DNA of 64,000 nt from Psychrobacter sp. LV10R520-6 (GTDB lineage Bacteria; Pseudomonadota; Gammaproteobacteria; Pseudomonadales; Moraxellaceae), in NCBI RefSeq assembly GCF_900182925.1, contig NZ_LT900024.1:1178001-1242000 (forward strand), given 5' to 3'. Of this stretch, positions 1-9,548 are shown one piece after another. How positions within the stretch are numbered: the first letter of the stretch is position 1; every line of letters begins with the position of its first letter. The notes beneath the pieces were generated by a model. It was not told the origin of the DNA. It did not search any database and worked only from the letters and a program-made list of their open reading frames with translations. The position numbers were made by a program, and so were the translations under genes.

Positions 1-574
1 CATCATGCTGCTGATAGCTCGTAGCGATTAAACGACCCTTCTCTTTATAACGCTTGTCGTCGTGTTTTTTGCTGCTATGTTTATCCTCCTTATGTTTGTC
101 GTCATCGTGATGATCATCTTTATAATCGTCGTCATCAAAGCCCTCAACACGATAGTTATCGGTAGCGACCGGATTTAGGATGGCACCGAGGTTGGCGTCA
201 ATATAAGTGGTGCCGCTGTCTAATCGCACCTCATAAGCAACCGTACCGTTATAGTTGATGAGCTCTGGGGCAGACTGCAATAGCGCATTAGGAGCGTCTT
301 GTTTGGCAAGCATAGTTGCTTGCGCGGCTGTGAGTGCAGCAAGTGATGACGGCTGAGCAGATGGAGATGGCGTGAGAGGATTTGCGACGGCTTTAAAAGA
401 CGATAAATAAGACGAAGGAGAGGTAATGTCAGTACTTTGACTCATAGAGTCCGCTGCTGATAAGGCGCTAGCAGGCTCAAGTGACTGAGCGGACAAGGCA
501 ATGACCCCGCCAAAGAACACTAATGAAGTAGCACCAACAGTCAATAACAAAGGTTTCAGTAAGGGTAGGCTCAC
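1..574 (-). CDS. PepSY-domain envelope protein, partial (3' end outside window)
   Basis: The frame is open from a GTG start at 574 to the window edge, giving about 191 residues. The GTG is supported by GGAG eight bases upstream. The product starts with a hydrophobic signal-like segment (about residues 3-29), then a Ser/Pro-rich stretch, then a PepSY-type segment containing YEVRLDSGTTYIDANLG. After that comes a very Asp/His/Lys-rich run (DDDDYKDDHHDDDKHKEDKH) before the edge. It is the last visible gene of a run b561, response regulator, kinase, PepSY, all on the minus strand. PepSY proteins are periplasmic or membrane proteins often found beside such sensor systems. The acidic/His-rich run suggests metal binding, which is inference. 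Function is otherwise unknown. Confidence 0.75.
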   Translation of the reverse strand, partial: MSLPLLKPLLLTVGATSLVFFGGVIALSAQSLEPASALSAADSMSQSTDITSPSSYLSSFKAVANPLTPSPSAQPSSLAALTAAQATMLAKQDAPNALLQSAPELINYNGTVAYEVRLDSGTTYIDANLGAILNPVATDNYRVEGFDDDDYKDDHHDDDKHKEDKHSSKKHDDKRYKEKGRLIATSYQQHD

Positions 575-640
575 AGGTTGTACTCCGTATAATATTATTA
601 GGGAATACAAGTAGCATACGCAATGAAGATTAACTCAAGC

Positions 641-2134
641 TTAAGACAGGGCGGCTTTATTATTGATAGTGCTCTTGATTTTAGTTTTAATAGTGACGAT
701 AAAGCCAGTTTCTGGTTGGGAGCGGTTGGTAAACTCTAACGTAAGACCATGAAGCTCGGCAATTCGATTGACGATTGATAAACCTAAGCCGCTACCCAAT
801 TGGCTTTGACCGGCTGGACGGTAGAAGCGTTCGCTTAGCCGCGCTAACTGCTGAGGTTCTACGCCCACGCCATTATCGACCACTCTAATGGCATTGGTGT
901 CTAACTGCAGTTCAATCAAAGACCCCTCTGGACAATAGCGAATGGCATTGTCTAAAAGGTTGCGGATTAATAATTTGAATAAGATTGGATTGATAAGGAT
1001 GGGTAAAATATCGGCAGGATTGTCGCAATGTACCGTGCGCTTTAATTGAATATGCTTTTCACGAGCCAAACGGTTAACGTCACTGAGCACAACGTCTGTT
1101 AGCATCAGCCAGTCTACTTTTTCTAATTGCTCAGGGGGTAATTGTTGTTGCGGCTCTATTTTGGCTAAAATTAGCAATTGTTCGACCAAATGAGTGGCGC
1201 GCTCAATGCCTTTGCTAATCTGTTGGGTATGATAAAACAGCTGACTATCATCTTCTATGCCTGATAGCTGTAATATCTGCTGCTGTAACAAGTCAGCTTG
1301 TAATTTTAAGGCGGCAAGCGGGCTTCTCAGCTCATGCGAGGCGTCAGCGGTAAAACGTTGCTCGCGCGCTAGGGTGTCAGCTACTTTCACAAATAAAATA
1401 TTTAAGGCAGTTACCAAAGGCTGAATCTCTTTTGGTACCTCTGCTGTGACAGGGCTATCATCTTGCGGCTGACGTTGTTCAAGCTCAGAGCTAATCTTGG
1501 TTAAGGGCCTAAATCCGCGGCGAATCAACCAAACAACCAAACCTATAAACGCCAGTAGCCCCACTAGCATCGGCAGTACCTGCACGGACATGGCATCGAC
1601 AATCATTTTCTGGCGAGAATCAAGATTCTGACCGACGGCAATCACCCGACTTTCATGTTTATGAGAGTGTTCATCGTGAATATAAAACAAACGCCAGCGC
1701 TTGCTAAAAGGATTAAGGCGTTGATAGGTATGATCATACTTTTCTAAAAACCCACGCTGGTCGGGCAGAAAAGCAAATGACTGACCATTTTCATCGGCCA
1801 TTAATAGGCGTCCATCCTTATCCCAGATAGCAAAGCCCATATAGTCATCTTCAGCATCCCCAAGGTCGCCTGACAGCTGCTTACTTTTTAGGTTGTAAAT
1901 TTTGGCAGCGTGCTTTTCTTTATTTTTATTTTCGCCCTGTTTGTCATCATAGTCATAAGGGTCTTCATCAGCGGATACGCCTATTAAGTAACGGGCAACT
2001 TGAGTGATTTGGGTGTCATTCATCTCATTAATTTCATCCCACAATCGCCACGCAATAAAGCTTGATGTGAGTACCCATAGCAGAGGTAGACCAATCAATA
2101 AAGAGGTTAATAGCCGTTGCTGGATACTTTTCAT
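641..2134 (-). CDS. Sensor histidine kinase, QseC-like
   Basis: This is an inner-membrane two-component sensor of 497 residues. It has a membrane segment at about 8-30, a periplasmic region, a second membrane segment at about 185-205, then HAMP-like and HisKA regions. The phospho-accepting His is H267 in FTADASHELRSPLAAL. The ATPase domain shows the N box (RNLLDNAIRYCP), G1 (VVDNGVGV) and G2 (GSGLGLSIVNRI). The sensor region is rich in charged residues (Asp/Glu/Lys near 55-75 and a HDEHSHKH patch near 153-160), so a cation or metal ligand is possible. It lies downstream of its response regulator with a gap of 160 bases and upstream of the PepSY gene. The ligand is not deducible. Confidence 0.9.
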   Translation of the reverse strand: MKSIQQRLLTSLLIGLPLLWVLTSSFIAWRLWDEINEMNDTQITQVARYLIGVSADEDPYDYDDKQGENKNKEKHAAKIYNLKSKQLSGDLGDAEDDYMGFAIWDKDGRLLMADENGQSFAFLPDQRGFLEKYDHTYQRLNPFSKRWRLFYIHDEHSHKHESRVIAVGQNLDSRQKMIVDAMSVQVLPMLVGLLAFIGLVVWLIRRGFRPLTKISSELEQRQPQDDSPVTAEVPKEIQPLVTALNILFVKVADTLAREQRFTADASHELRSPLAALKLQADLLQQQILQLSGIEDDSQLFYHTQQISKGIERATHLVEQLLILAKIEPQQQLPPEQLEKVDWLMLTDVVLSDVNRLAREKHIQLKRTVHCDNPADILPILINPILFKLLIRNLLDNAIRYCPEGSLIELQLDTNAIRVVDNGVGVEPQQLARLSERFYRPAGQSQLGSGLGLSIVNRIAELHGLTLEFTNRSQPETGFIVTIKTKIKSTINNKAALS

Positions 2135-2294
2135 AGGCTCACAAATTAAGGGACAAAGTGGATGATCTAAACGTAGACCCGCAAACTACTATACTGTCGA
2201 TTCAAAATAATTTGGATACCAGAAAGACAAATGAAAGTGCCACAAACAGTAGACCAAACGAGCATGACGTCGTAGCCAATTTATATTGGATTGA

Positions 2295-2969
2295 CTATAG
2301 ACGATTATATACTGGATTGAGATAGTAGCCGACGCCGCGTTTGGTCAAGATAAAGTCATTGCCCAGCTTCTTACGTAAATGATGAATATGCACTTCAATG
2401 GCATTACTTTCGATGTCTTGTTGCCAGCCATACAGCTTGTCCTCTAAACTCGCTCGGCTATGGATTTGCTTAGGATGGGTTAGCATTTGTTCTAATATTG
2501 CCACCTCTTTGATGGTCAATTCAACGATTTGGCCTTGATGCGAGACTTGCTGATTGTGCGGCTGATAGGCCACCTCGCCATAACGAATCTCAGGTTGACT
2601 ACGCCCCTGACTGCGGCGCATCAATGCTTGCAAGCGCGCGATAACTTCGTCTAATGCAAATGGTTTAACCAAATAATCATCAGCGCCTGCATTGAGTCCG
2701 GCCACGCGATTGGCAATTGCATCGCGAGCAGTAATAATCAATACGGGCGTATCTATCTGTTTAGACCGCCAGTTTCGGAGCATGGTCATACCGTCACCTT
2801 TTGGCAAGGTCAGATCAAGCAGCACCGCGTCAAACATACCGTCTTGCAAGGCCATTTCACCTTGCTTGGCATCACTAAACCAATCGACCATCATGCCGTG
2901 GCTTTTTAAGCCAAGGATTATGCCTTCAGCAATGGTGCTATCGTCTTCTATTAATAATATGCGTGCCAT
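2295..2969 (-). CDS. Response regulator, OmpR/PhoB family (QseB/PmrA-like)
   Basis: This is a cytoplasmic DNA-binding response regulator of 224 residues. The receiver domain has the acidic pair E8/D9/D10, phospho-acceptor D52 in LLDLTLP, T80 and K102 (LVKPF). A winged-helix output domain follows with the typical EVHIHHLRKKLG recognition-helix region and the ending RGVGYYL. It sits between the cytochrome b561 gene (19 bases upstream) and the histidine kinase, its likely partner. It probably regulates this small operon and perhaps envelope genes; the latter is inferred from family habits. Confidence 0.92.
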   Translation of the reverse strand: MARILLIEDDSTIAEGIILGLKSHGMMVDWFSDAKQGEMALQDGMFDAVLLDLTLPKGDGMTMLRNWRSKQIDTPVLIITARDAIANRVAGLNAGADDYLVKPFALDEVIARLQALMRRSQGRSQPEIRYGEVAYQPHNQQVSHQGQIVELTIKEVAILEQMLTHPKQIHSRASLEDKLYGWQQDIESNAIEVHIHHLRKKLGNDFILTKRGVGYYLNPVYNRL

Positions 2970-2988
2970 GTTTATTCCATCGCTATGT

Positions 2989-3597
2989 TTACTTCATAGT
3001 GGACTGATCATCTGTCACTGTTTTATTGCCGGTTATCATCGATTTAATCAGATTTTGCCGTTGCCAATAGCTCATGGCAATGGCGGCTATGATATGTAGC
3101 GGCACGAGCAGGTACAAACTATTCGCCAGTAACTCATGCGCTTCTTCAAGCAAGTCTTTATTACCGAGGAGTCCTGATTCCATTAAATAACCTGTTATCC
3201 CTAAGCCTATAATAACTGCCCATAACGATAATACCATAATGGCTGCTAATGGATTATGACCAAGATGCTGCTTATCAACGTGGCGGGTACTTAGATCAGA
3301 CAAGTGGCGCTTAATACGCATAGGTGTGGGGAAAAAATCGCTAAAGCGGGCATAGTGAGTCCCGACCAAACCCCAAAGCAAGCGCGTGACTACTAAGCCT
3401 ACAACGGTATATCCTACATATTCGTGCAGCTCGCTACCGTCTTCTGTAAAGAGTAAATTGGCAATAATACCAGCCGCGACTGCCCAATGGGTAATCCTTA
3501 CTAAAATGTCCCAAACCCTCACTTGCCTAGTCTTAGGATTGTTCGAAAACGGTATACTAGGGCTGTCGATCAAACTAGTCGTGTGTTTTTGGCTCAT
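2989..3597 (-). CDS. Cytochrome b561-family membrane protein
   Basis: The protein is about 202 residues when started at the ATG at 3597 (MSQKHTT). A longer reading from a TTG at 3645 is possible but has no better ribosome site. Four membrane segments are visible, with candidate heme-ligand histidines in RITHWAVAAG, in the DGSELHEYVGYTV segment, in EEAHELLAN and in VPLHIIAAI. This pattern matches bacterial di-heme cytochrome b561 electron carriers. It opens the operon with the QseBC-like pair and the PepSY protein, a recurrent combination in Gammaproteobacteria. An electron-transfer role in the inner membrane is inferred. Confidence 0.88.
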   Translation of the reverse strand: MSQKHTTSLIDSPSIPFSNNPKTRQVRVWDILVRITHWAVAAGIIANLLFTEDGSELHEYVGYTVVGLVVTRLLWGLVGTHYARFSDFFPTPMRIKRHLSDLSTRHVDKQHLGHNPLAAIMVLSLWAVIIGLGITGYLMESGLLGNKDLLEEAHELLANSLYLLVPLHIIAAIAMSYWQRQNLIKSMITGNKTVTDDQSTMK

Positions 3598-3728
3598 GGT
3601 CGTCACTCGCTTAATAGTTTGTTTAACCGTTATTACAACAAACAAAACTTAAGGCGAGCTTAGGGAACTACAAACTTTTAAACACTCAAACAGTAGACCT
3701 CTTTCCAAACCAGAAAACATGTTAAATT

Positions 3729-4532
3729 GGTGGTGTATCAAAAAGTATGCTGAGTAAATAAAGGAGGGGTGCCAGCCAAAGCAAAGATGCTATATTTGAG
3801 GTTATGAAGACACAAATAGAGATTAATTGCCCCGACTGCCACAGTCCTAGTCTAAAGAAAAACGGTATAAAAAGCTATGGTAAGCAAAACTACCAATGCA
3901 AAGACTGTAAACGTCAATTCATTGGCGACCACGCCATTACCTATCAGGGTTGCCACTCTAAAATAGAGCATAAGATACGACTGATGATAGTACGAGGCTG
4001 TAGTGTTAGAGACATTGCCACTATCACCTCTGTCAGCATTGGCAAGATACTAAGCACCATAGGCTCATCGATCTATAAGACCTCACCAAAGCAGCATTAC
4101 TACTCGCGTTTAGAAGTTGATGAGTTCTGGACATACGTACGTTGCAAGAAGCAGAAGGTATGGTTAATCTACGCCTATGACCGTGATACTGGTGAGATTG
4201 TTGCCCATGTTTGGGGTAAACGTGATTTAGCCACGGCCAGAAAGCTTCGAGCTCGTCTTAAGAAACTTAAGGTGAGCTATGGTTCAATCAGCATGGACAA
4301 CTGGGATAGCTTTAAAACCGCCTTCAAGGCAGACCCTAAGCAGATTGGTAAAAGATATACTGTTGGCATAGAAGGTAATAATTGCCGTTTAAGACACCGA
4401 TTGAGGCGAGCAGTTAGAAAGACTTGTGCTTTTTCTAAGAAACTCGACAATCACTTTAAAACGTTCAATATGCTGTTCTTTTATATCAATTATGGTTATG
4501 TCTAATGCCAGCATACTTTTTGAAACACCACC
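3729..4532 (+). mobile_element. IS1-family insertion sequence, complete
   Basis: The element is 804 bp, bounded by 24-bp terminal inverted repeats at 3729-3752 and 4509-4532 that match at 23 of 24 positions. Each outer end begins GGTGGTGT. It holds one uninterrupted transposase gene. No target duplication of 8-9 bp is seen: the flanks at 3719-3728 and 4533-4542 differ. The right end abuts the arcD remnant and the left end abuts the b561 intergenic region, so the insertion was probably followed by a deletion. Confidence 0.92.
3804..4505 (+). CDS. IS1-family transposase, single ORF
   Basis: The product is a 233-residue DDE transposase read without the frameshift used by classical IS1 InsAB. 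The N-terminus carries a zinc-ribbon-like pattern (C9-x2-C and a second CxxC in YQCKDCKRQF), followed by a helix-turn-helix region. The catalytic acidic residues lie in LEVDEFWTYV, SMDNWDSF and GIEGNN, and the last is followed by the basic stretch CRLRHRLRRAVRK. Length and motifs are complete, so it is probably active. It is transcribed toward the arc genes. Confidence 0.92.
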   Translation: MKTQIEINCPDCHSPSLKKNGIKSYGKQNYQCKDCKRQFIGDHAITYQGCHSKIEHKIRLMIVRGCSVRDIATITSVSIGKILSTIGSSIYKTSPKQHYYSRLEVDEFWTYVRCKKQKVWLIYAYDRDTGEIVAHVWGKRDLATARKLRARLKKLKVSYGSISMDNWDSFKTAFKADPKQIGKRYTVGIEGNNCRLRHRLRRAVRKTCAFSKKLDNHFKTFNMLFFYINYGYV

Positions 4533-4887
4533 CATTTTTTATCTATCAACTTCAATGATATTGATTCCATATTTCTTTTCAGCAGCTTATGGATTTTTGG
4601 TCGCCTATCGCAAAGAGGGTTATAAGGCATCTGAGAGTTCCACTAAAGATGTCATTATTGGTGTGACAGCACTACTTTATAGTATCTGGTTGTTGTATGC
4701 AGCCGGTATTCAGTACTTTTTGCTATCAGCTTTATTGTATCTACCTGGTGTTGTTCTATATATAAAAGCTCGCAAAGAGTACAACCATCAGCTATTCAAT
4801 ACTGCTGAAAAAGTGATACTTGTAGTCATCACTATTGCTGCTATTTATGCTGCCTATGGTCTGTACAACGGTACTTTAAGCTTATAA
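4533..4887 (+). pseudogene. arcD: arcD remnant: C-terminal third of arginine/ornithine antiporter
   Basis: Directly after the IS1 right repeat an open frame of 117 residues begins, reading IFYLSTSMILIPYFFSAAYG, with about four membrane segments. It looks like the C-terminus of an APC-family arginine-ornithine antiporter of about 470 residues. It lies immediately upstream of arcA, where arcD belongs in arcDABC operons. The frame can be read back into the transposase (an ATG at 4426), but that fusion would not restore the missing segments. The first roughly 350 residues and the original promoter are absent from the window. Confidence 0.85.
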
Positions 4888-5025
4888 CAGTAATACTGAA
4901 TAAAGACTCATTAAATTTATAATCGTTAATAAAATTAGCTAAGAGTAATTTTCACATTAATTATTTGTTCTCTAAATGGTGGTGAGGTACTTGCACACTA
5001 ACCCAAAACTAATAAGGATACAAAA

Positions 5026-6270
5026 ATGTCTAACAAGTCTTTAGGTGTTCATTCAGAAGTAGGTAAATTACACAAAGTTATGGTGTGTTCTCCAGGTCTT
5101 GCCCATCAAAGACTGACACCACAAAACTGTGATGACTTATTGTTTGATGATGTCATGTGGGTTAGCAAGGCTAAAAGCGATCATTATGACATGGTCACAA
5201 AAATGCGGGATCGCGATATTGAAGTTGTTGAAATGCATCAGTTGCTTGCGCAAACCCTTGATGATAACGATGCCATGAAATGGATTATGGATCATAAAAT
5301 TACTGATAATCATGTCGGTACTTTATTGGCTGATGAGGTTAGAGATTGGCTGACCAAACTTGAGCATAAGAAACTATCTTCATTTTTAATTGGCGGTGTA
5401 ACCACTGAAGAATTACCCAATGACATTGGGGCTTCACTTAAGAAATTATCAGCACTTTCAGGTACCACTGAATTTGTATTGCCACCATTGCCAAATACTC
5501 AGTTTCCTCGCGATTCTTCAAACTGGATATACGGTGGCGTTACCCTTAACCCTATGTACTGGCCAGCTCGCCAGCAAGAAACGCTCCTTGTTTCAGCTAT
5601 TTATAAATTTCATCCAGACTTTAAAGGGGCTGATTTCAAAACTTGGATGGATGATACTGAAGAAGATTTAAGTGGAAGTAGCTTAGAGGGTGGTGATGTC
5701 ATGCCTATTGGCAACAAAACTGTACTGATTGGTATGGGTGAGAGAACGTCACAACAAGCGATTACGAGACTGGCCAAGACTTTGTTCATTGATGGTTCGG
5801 TTGACCATATCATTGTGGCGGCCTTACCTAAGCAACGTTCTGCTATGCATTTGGACACCGTATTTACTTTCTGTGATATTGATTTAGTCAACGTGTTTCC
5901 CGCAGTGACAGATCACATTGTGACCTTCCATATTCGTCCTGATGAAAGCAAGCCACACGGTATTGATGTGCGCGAAGATGACAGACATTTTTTGAAAGTT
6001 ATAGAAGAAGCATCAAGAGTCGATAAACTAAGAGTGGTCGAAACGGGTGGTAATAGCTACGAAGTTGAACGTGAGCAATGGGATGATGGTAATAATGTCC
6101 TTGCTCTTGAGCCAGGGGTTGTCATCTCTTATGACCGCAATACTTATACCAACACGTTACTTCGTAAAGAAGGCATTGAAGTTATTACGGTTCCAAGCTC
6201 CGAGCTTGGCCGTGGCCGTGGTGGTGGTCACTGCATGACTTGTCCTATCATTCGTGATCCAACTGATTGA
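5026..6270 (+). CDS. arcA: Arginine deiminase
   Basis: The enzyme hydrolyses arginine to citrulline and ammonia, the first step of the fermentative arginine deiminase pathway. The 414-residue product has the full set of family motifs: the substrate-binding FPRDSS segment, [13 protein letters not shown] with the catalytic His, and the C-terminal [12 protein letters not shown] with the nucleophilic Cys near residue 404. AATAAGGA lies upstream of the ATG. It is followed by arcB and arcC in the same direction. The native promoter region was probably lost with arcD, so expression may depend on the 138-base arcD-arcA gap or on the IS. Confidence 0.97.
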   Translation: MSNKSLGVHSEVGKLHKVMVCSPGLAHQRLTPQNCDDLLFDDVMWVSKAKSDHYDMVTKMRDRDIEVVEMHQLLAQTLDDNDAMKWIMDHKITDNHVGTLLADEVRDWLTKLEHKKLSSFLIGGVTTEELPNDIGASLKKLSALSGTTEFVLPPLPNTQFPRDSSNWIYGGVTLNPMYWPARQQETLLVSAIYKFHPDFKGADFKTWMDDTEEDLSGSSLEGGDVMPIGNKTVLIGMGERTSQQAITRLAKTLFIDGSVDHIIVAALPKQRSAMHLDTVFTFCDIDLVNVFPAVTDHIVTFHIRPDESKPHGIDVREDDRHFLKVIEEASRVDKLRVVETGGNSYEVEREQWDDGNNVLALEPGVVISYDRNTYTNTLLRKEGIEVITVPSSELGRGRGGGHCMTCPIIRDPTD

Positions 6271-6397
6271 TAAGTTGATGCTTTACAGACTTATCAATCG
6301 TTCAAATCTTACCTGGAAATAAAATAGCTAAATATGATTGATACTTTTTAACTTTTATAAATTTAAAGCCCTATAAACTCAAAATTAAGGAATTGTT

Positions 6398-7408
6398 ATG
6401 AGTTTCAATCTTCATAATCGTGATCTTCTTAGTCTTATGCATCATAGTGAACGTGAACTTACTTATCTTCTAGATTTGGCTCGTGACTTAAAAAGAGCGA
6501 AATACTCAGGCACAGAACAGAAGCATCTTTTAGGTAAAAACATTGCTCTAATTTTTGAGAAGACCTCAACCCGTACTCGCTGTGCTTTTGAAGTAGCGGC
6601 ATATGATCAGGGTGCCAATGTGACTTTTATTGGTCCAAACTCATCACAGATAGGTTATAAAGAGAGCATGAAAGATACCGCTCGTGTGTTGAGTCGTATG
6701 TATGATGCCATTGAATATCGTGGCTTCGGTCAAGAGATTGTTAATGAGTTAGCAAAATATGCTGATATTCCAGTCTTTAATGGCCTAACTAATGAGTTTC
6801 ATCCTACACAAATGCTAGCAGACGTGCTGACCATGCGTGAGCATATAGACAAGCCGATCCATCAAATTAAATATGCTTATTTTGGTGATGCTCGTAATAA
6901 CATGGGGCGCTCATTATATTTAGTGGGTGCTAAGATGGGTATGGATGTACGCCTCTGTGCCCCTAAAAACTTATGGCCTGAAGAAGAATTCTTAAAAATA
7001 TGTGAAGATTTTGCCAAGGAATCAGGTGCGCGTCTTACTGTGACAGATGATGTAAAGACTGCGGCAAAAGGTGTTGATTTTGTTCATACTGATGTATGGG
7101 TATCTATGGGTGAACCAATTGAGAGCTGGGCTGAGAGAATCGATGCTCTAATGCTCTATCAAGTCAATATGGATCTGATAAAAGCCACAGGTAATCCCAA
7201 AGTGAAGTTTATGCATTGTTTGCCAGCTTTCCACAACTCAGAAACTGAGTTGGGTCAAGAAATCACTAAAAAATACCCACAGCTAGCAGATGGTATCGAA
7301 GTTACTGAAGAGGTATTTGAATCACCCTACAACATCGCATTTGAGCAAGCTGAAAACCGAATGCATACGATTAAAGCCGTTCTAGTATCTGCGCTTGGTA
7401 ATATCTAA
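6398..7408 (+). CDS. arcB: Ornithine carbamoyltransferase, catabolic
   Basis: In this pathway it phosphorolyses citrulline to ornithine and carbamoyl phosphate. The 336-residue product has the carbamoyl-phosphate loop [17 protein letters not shown], and the HCLPAFH motif with the catalytic Cys. The catabolic role rests on its place between arcA and arcC rather than on a residue-level test. The start has a good ribosome site (TTAAGGAA). The gap to arcA is 127 bases. Confidence 0.95.
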   Translation: MSFNLHNRDLLSLMHHSERELTYLLDLARDLKRAKYSGTEQKHLLGKNIALIFEKTSTRTRCAFEVAAYDQGANVTFIGPNSSQIGYKESMKDTARVLSRMYDAIEYRGFGQEIVNELAKYADIPVFNGLTNEFHPTQMLADVLTMREHIDKPIHQIKYAYFGDARNNMGRSLYLVGAKMGMDVRLCAPKNLWPEEEFLKICEDFAKESGARLTVTDDVKTAAKGVDFVHTDVWVSMGEPIESWAERIDALMLYQVNMDLIKATGNPKVKFMHCLPAFHNSETELGQEITKKYPQLADGIEVTEEVFESPYNIAFEQAENRMHTIKAVLVSALGNI

Positions 7409-7474
7409 TTTATAACTTTGACAGCGCCGACTACTGATATGAAGTTAACTGCAGATAATACTTAGGAAAATATC

Positions 7475-8428
7475 ATGAGGTTACTAATTGCATTAGGTGG
7501 TAATGCTTTATTAAAACGTGGTGAGCCCTTATCTGCTGAAAATCAACGCCAAAATATTAAGATTGCCGTTGAACAGATAATGAAGGTTACGGATGATAAC
7601 GAGTTAGTCATTGCTCATGGTAATGGCCCTCAAGTAGGTTTGCTGGCTTTGCAAGGCGCTGCTTATACTGAAATCGATACTTATCCATTAGACGTTTTAG
7701 GCGCAGAAACGGAAGGTATGATTGGCTACATCATTAAGCAAGAGCTTGGGAATGTCTTGCCTAGAAACATGTCAATTGCCACACTGCTCACTCAAGTAGA
7801 AGTAGACAGTAAAGACCCTGCTTTTAACAATCCAACCAAGCCTATTGGCCCTGTATACTCTAAAGAGGAATCAGAAAAGCTAAGTAAGCAAAAAGGCTGG
7901 ATTATTAAAGAAGATGGTAAATACTTTAGGCGAGTGGTTGCAAGCCCTAAGCCTAAAAAAATATTTGAACTTAAACCGATACAGTGGCTACTTGAAAAAG
8001 GCGTTATTGTTATCTGTGCAGGTGGTGGCGGTATCCCGACAGCATTTAATGAAGATGGAAATTTGCAAGGTGTCGAGGCAGTAATCGATAAAGACTCGTG
8101 CGCCTCTTTACTCGCCCGTAGCCTTGAGTGTGAGCTATTGGTTATTGCCACTGATGTGGAGTATGTTTATACAGACTTTGGCACTGACAAGCAAAGAGCG
8201 ATTTTGCATGCTCATCCAGACGCTTTAAGTGAGCTTGATCTTCCTGTGGGTTCTATGGGACCAAAAGTTGCGGCTGCTTGCGAGTTTGCGCGTGCGACTG
8301 GACACATTGCTATAATCGGTTCACTTGCCAATATTGGTAAGACACTTGAGGGAGCTGGTGGTACTCGTGTCTCAACTGAGTGCGAAGGCCTCACACATGC
8401 AATTGTATCGCTAAAAAATACAGGGTGA
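7475..8428 (+). CDS. arcC: Carbamate kinase
   Basis: It transfers phosphate from carbamoyl phosphate to ADP, giving ATP, ammonia and bicarbonate, and completes the deiminase pathway. The 317-residue amino-acid-kinase-fold protein starts [18 protein letters not shown] and shows HGNGPQVG, the glycine-rich CAGGGGIPT loop, [12 protein letters not shown], and [20 protein letters not shown] precedes the ATG. The gene ends the operon. A tiny open frame on the other strand converges on its 3' end. Confidence 0.96.
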   Translation: MRLLIALGGNALLKRGEPLSAENQRQNIKIAVEQIMKVTDDNELVIAHGNGPQVGLLALQGAAYTEIDTYPLDVLGAETEGMIGYIIKQELGNVLPRNMSIATLLTQVEVDSKDPAFNNPTKPIGPVYSKEESEKLSKQKGWIIKEDGKYFRRVVASPKPKKIFELKPIQWLLEKGVIVICAGGGGIPTAFNEDGNLQGVEAVIDKDSCASLLARSLECELLVIATDVEYVYTDFGTDKQRAILHAHPDALSELDLPVGSMGPKVAAACEFARATGHIAIIGSLANIGKTLEGAGGTRVSTECEGLTHAIVSLKNTG

Positions 8429-8437
8429 TTCCTCGAT

Positions 8438-8587
8438 TTAATCCGCACTCTCACGATATAAAATATTTTTCGCTTCTTCGCTGAAATCTTTATCAGTTAT
8501 CGCGGTATCAGCATCTAGATTAACATTACTGCGTTCTGCTATTGATGGCTTTGAGGATACTTCTTTTTGATTAGAGATAGATAACAT
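8438..8587 (-). CDS. Possible 49-residue ORF, unrecognised
   Basis: An ATG at 8587 opens a 49-residue frame ending KDFSEEAKNILYRESAD. It has no clear ribosome site, and an in-frame stop lies just upstream of the ATG. The hydrophilic, acidic composition looks more like real protein than chance. It could be a small gene or the tail of a decayed larger one. It converges with arcC. No family is recognised. Confidence 0.3.
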   Translation of the reverse strand: MLSISNQKEVSSKPSIAERSNVNLDADTAITDKDFSEEAKNILYRESAD

Positions 8588-9139
8588 AGGACACAGTAAA
8601 AATTAAGCAATCCTAGCGGACAACTAACGAGCAGCCTGCACCATGTTTTTTGAATAATTACGAGCATCCTGCGATGTTTAGCTTGTTACAGATAATCTAG
8701 TTGCTACTGCTTCATTAGGCAGATTAAGAAAGGAAATGGCAATACAGCTCACTTGTCAGGTCAAAAATGTGACTGCTAAGCGCTAAATTATTATAGTAGG
8801 AGGCGCTGTCGACTCACCAAAATTTCTGAATTTATCAGATATTGTAGATCAACCATTACTGAGCATATTTCTTGTAGATATTATAAGTACAGTCTCGCGA
8901 CCCGAACGAACATAGCGACAGTGCAGTATTGTTGAATGAGTTGTTGAAATTATCTATTTAAAATTTACAAACTCTGTTGATAAAGACGTTTCGTTGGCAA
9001 GACAAGCAGTAAAAATAATACAGCAGACACGCCAGCACAGTACATAAATCTAGCATTTCATTGGGCTATCTTGTAACATATTAGGCGTCGATTTCTTTAT
9101 TAATGCGATGCTATGAATATCAAGTCTATTGATGAACAC
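8588..9139. other. Intergenic, no gene seen
   Basis: No convincing coding frame or RNA gene is visible here. The segment is AT-rich with frequent stops in all frames. Its right end, from about 9067, belongs to a repeat that recurs near 14602. Confidence 0.6.
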
Positions 9140-9160
9140 CTATAGCGACTTATTACTCTG
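9067..9160. repeat. Diverged direct repeat, copy 1 (left of pxp cluster)
   Basis: About 85-95 bp here resemble 14602-14692 in the same orientation. The most conserved part is around TTTATTAATGC, preceded in both copies by TTAG(G/A)CGTCGATT. The rest aligns with scattered mismatches, by eye about 70% identical. The two copies bracket the 5-oxoprolinase operon. Confidence 0.6.
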
Positions 9161-9259
9161 ATCGCCTTTATTGTTTAATATACTTCGGATAATCCTCTCG
9201 GCATAATCATTAGGCATTTCAATCACTTCTTTTATCGCCGCTCGAGCATGATCGTGCTG
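9140..9259 (-). pseudogene. C-terminal gene remnant, family unknown
   Basis: Reading the minus strand from 9259 to a TAG at 9140 gives about 39 residues of protein-like sequence containing IKEVIEMPNDYAERIIRSIL and then NNKGDQSNKS. An in-frame stop lies directly upstream and no start codon is available. It therefore looks like the tail of a gene whose body was lost. The break lies next to the hairpin at 9283-9337. I do not recognise the family. Confidence 0.4.
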
Positions 9260-9282
9260 TTAAATTTTTGTTAAGCACGTTA

Positions 9283-9337
9283 TTAAATACCTCAACTTAA
9301 CATTATATTATATATAGCGTTAAGTTAAGGTATTTAA
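9283..9337. repeat. Long AT-rich inverted repeat (19-bp arms)
   Basis: Arms at 9283-9301 and 9319-9337 pair at 18 of 19 positions around a 17-base AT loop. The arms centre on AAATACCT and its complement. No strong T-run follows, so it is not a textbook terminator. It may be a recombination scar, an operator or a miniature element end. Confidence 0.65.
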
Positions 9338-9548
9338 CCGTTTTATTAGGTGATATCTTTGATACTGGAGTTTAAGGATGTTCAAATTACCCACAAAATC
9401 AATGTAGCTACAGTACTCTCAGAATTGATTCATAATTTACGAAACAACTTAGAATGTTTTATATCAAGCAACCTAATAGAAATAGTATAGTTAAACCACA
9501 TATAAGAAATAGCCTTTATCAAGGCTATTAATTCACTTTAAGCGTTCT

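Noticed and set aside
2692..3099. 135-residue plus-strand frame opposite the response regulator
   Set aside because: It is antisense to a clear regulator and b561 gene, with no ribosome site or family features.
4888..5025. FNR/ANR-type box upstream of arcA
   Set aside because: I looked for a TTGAT-N4-ATCAA site in this gap and found none. Any such site was probably before the lost 5' part of arcD.
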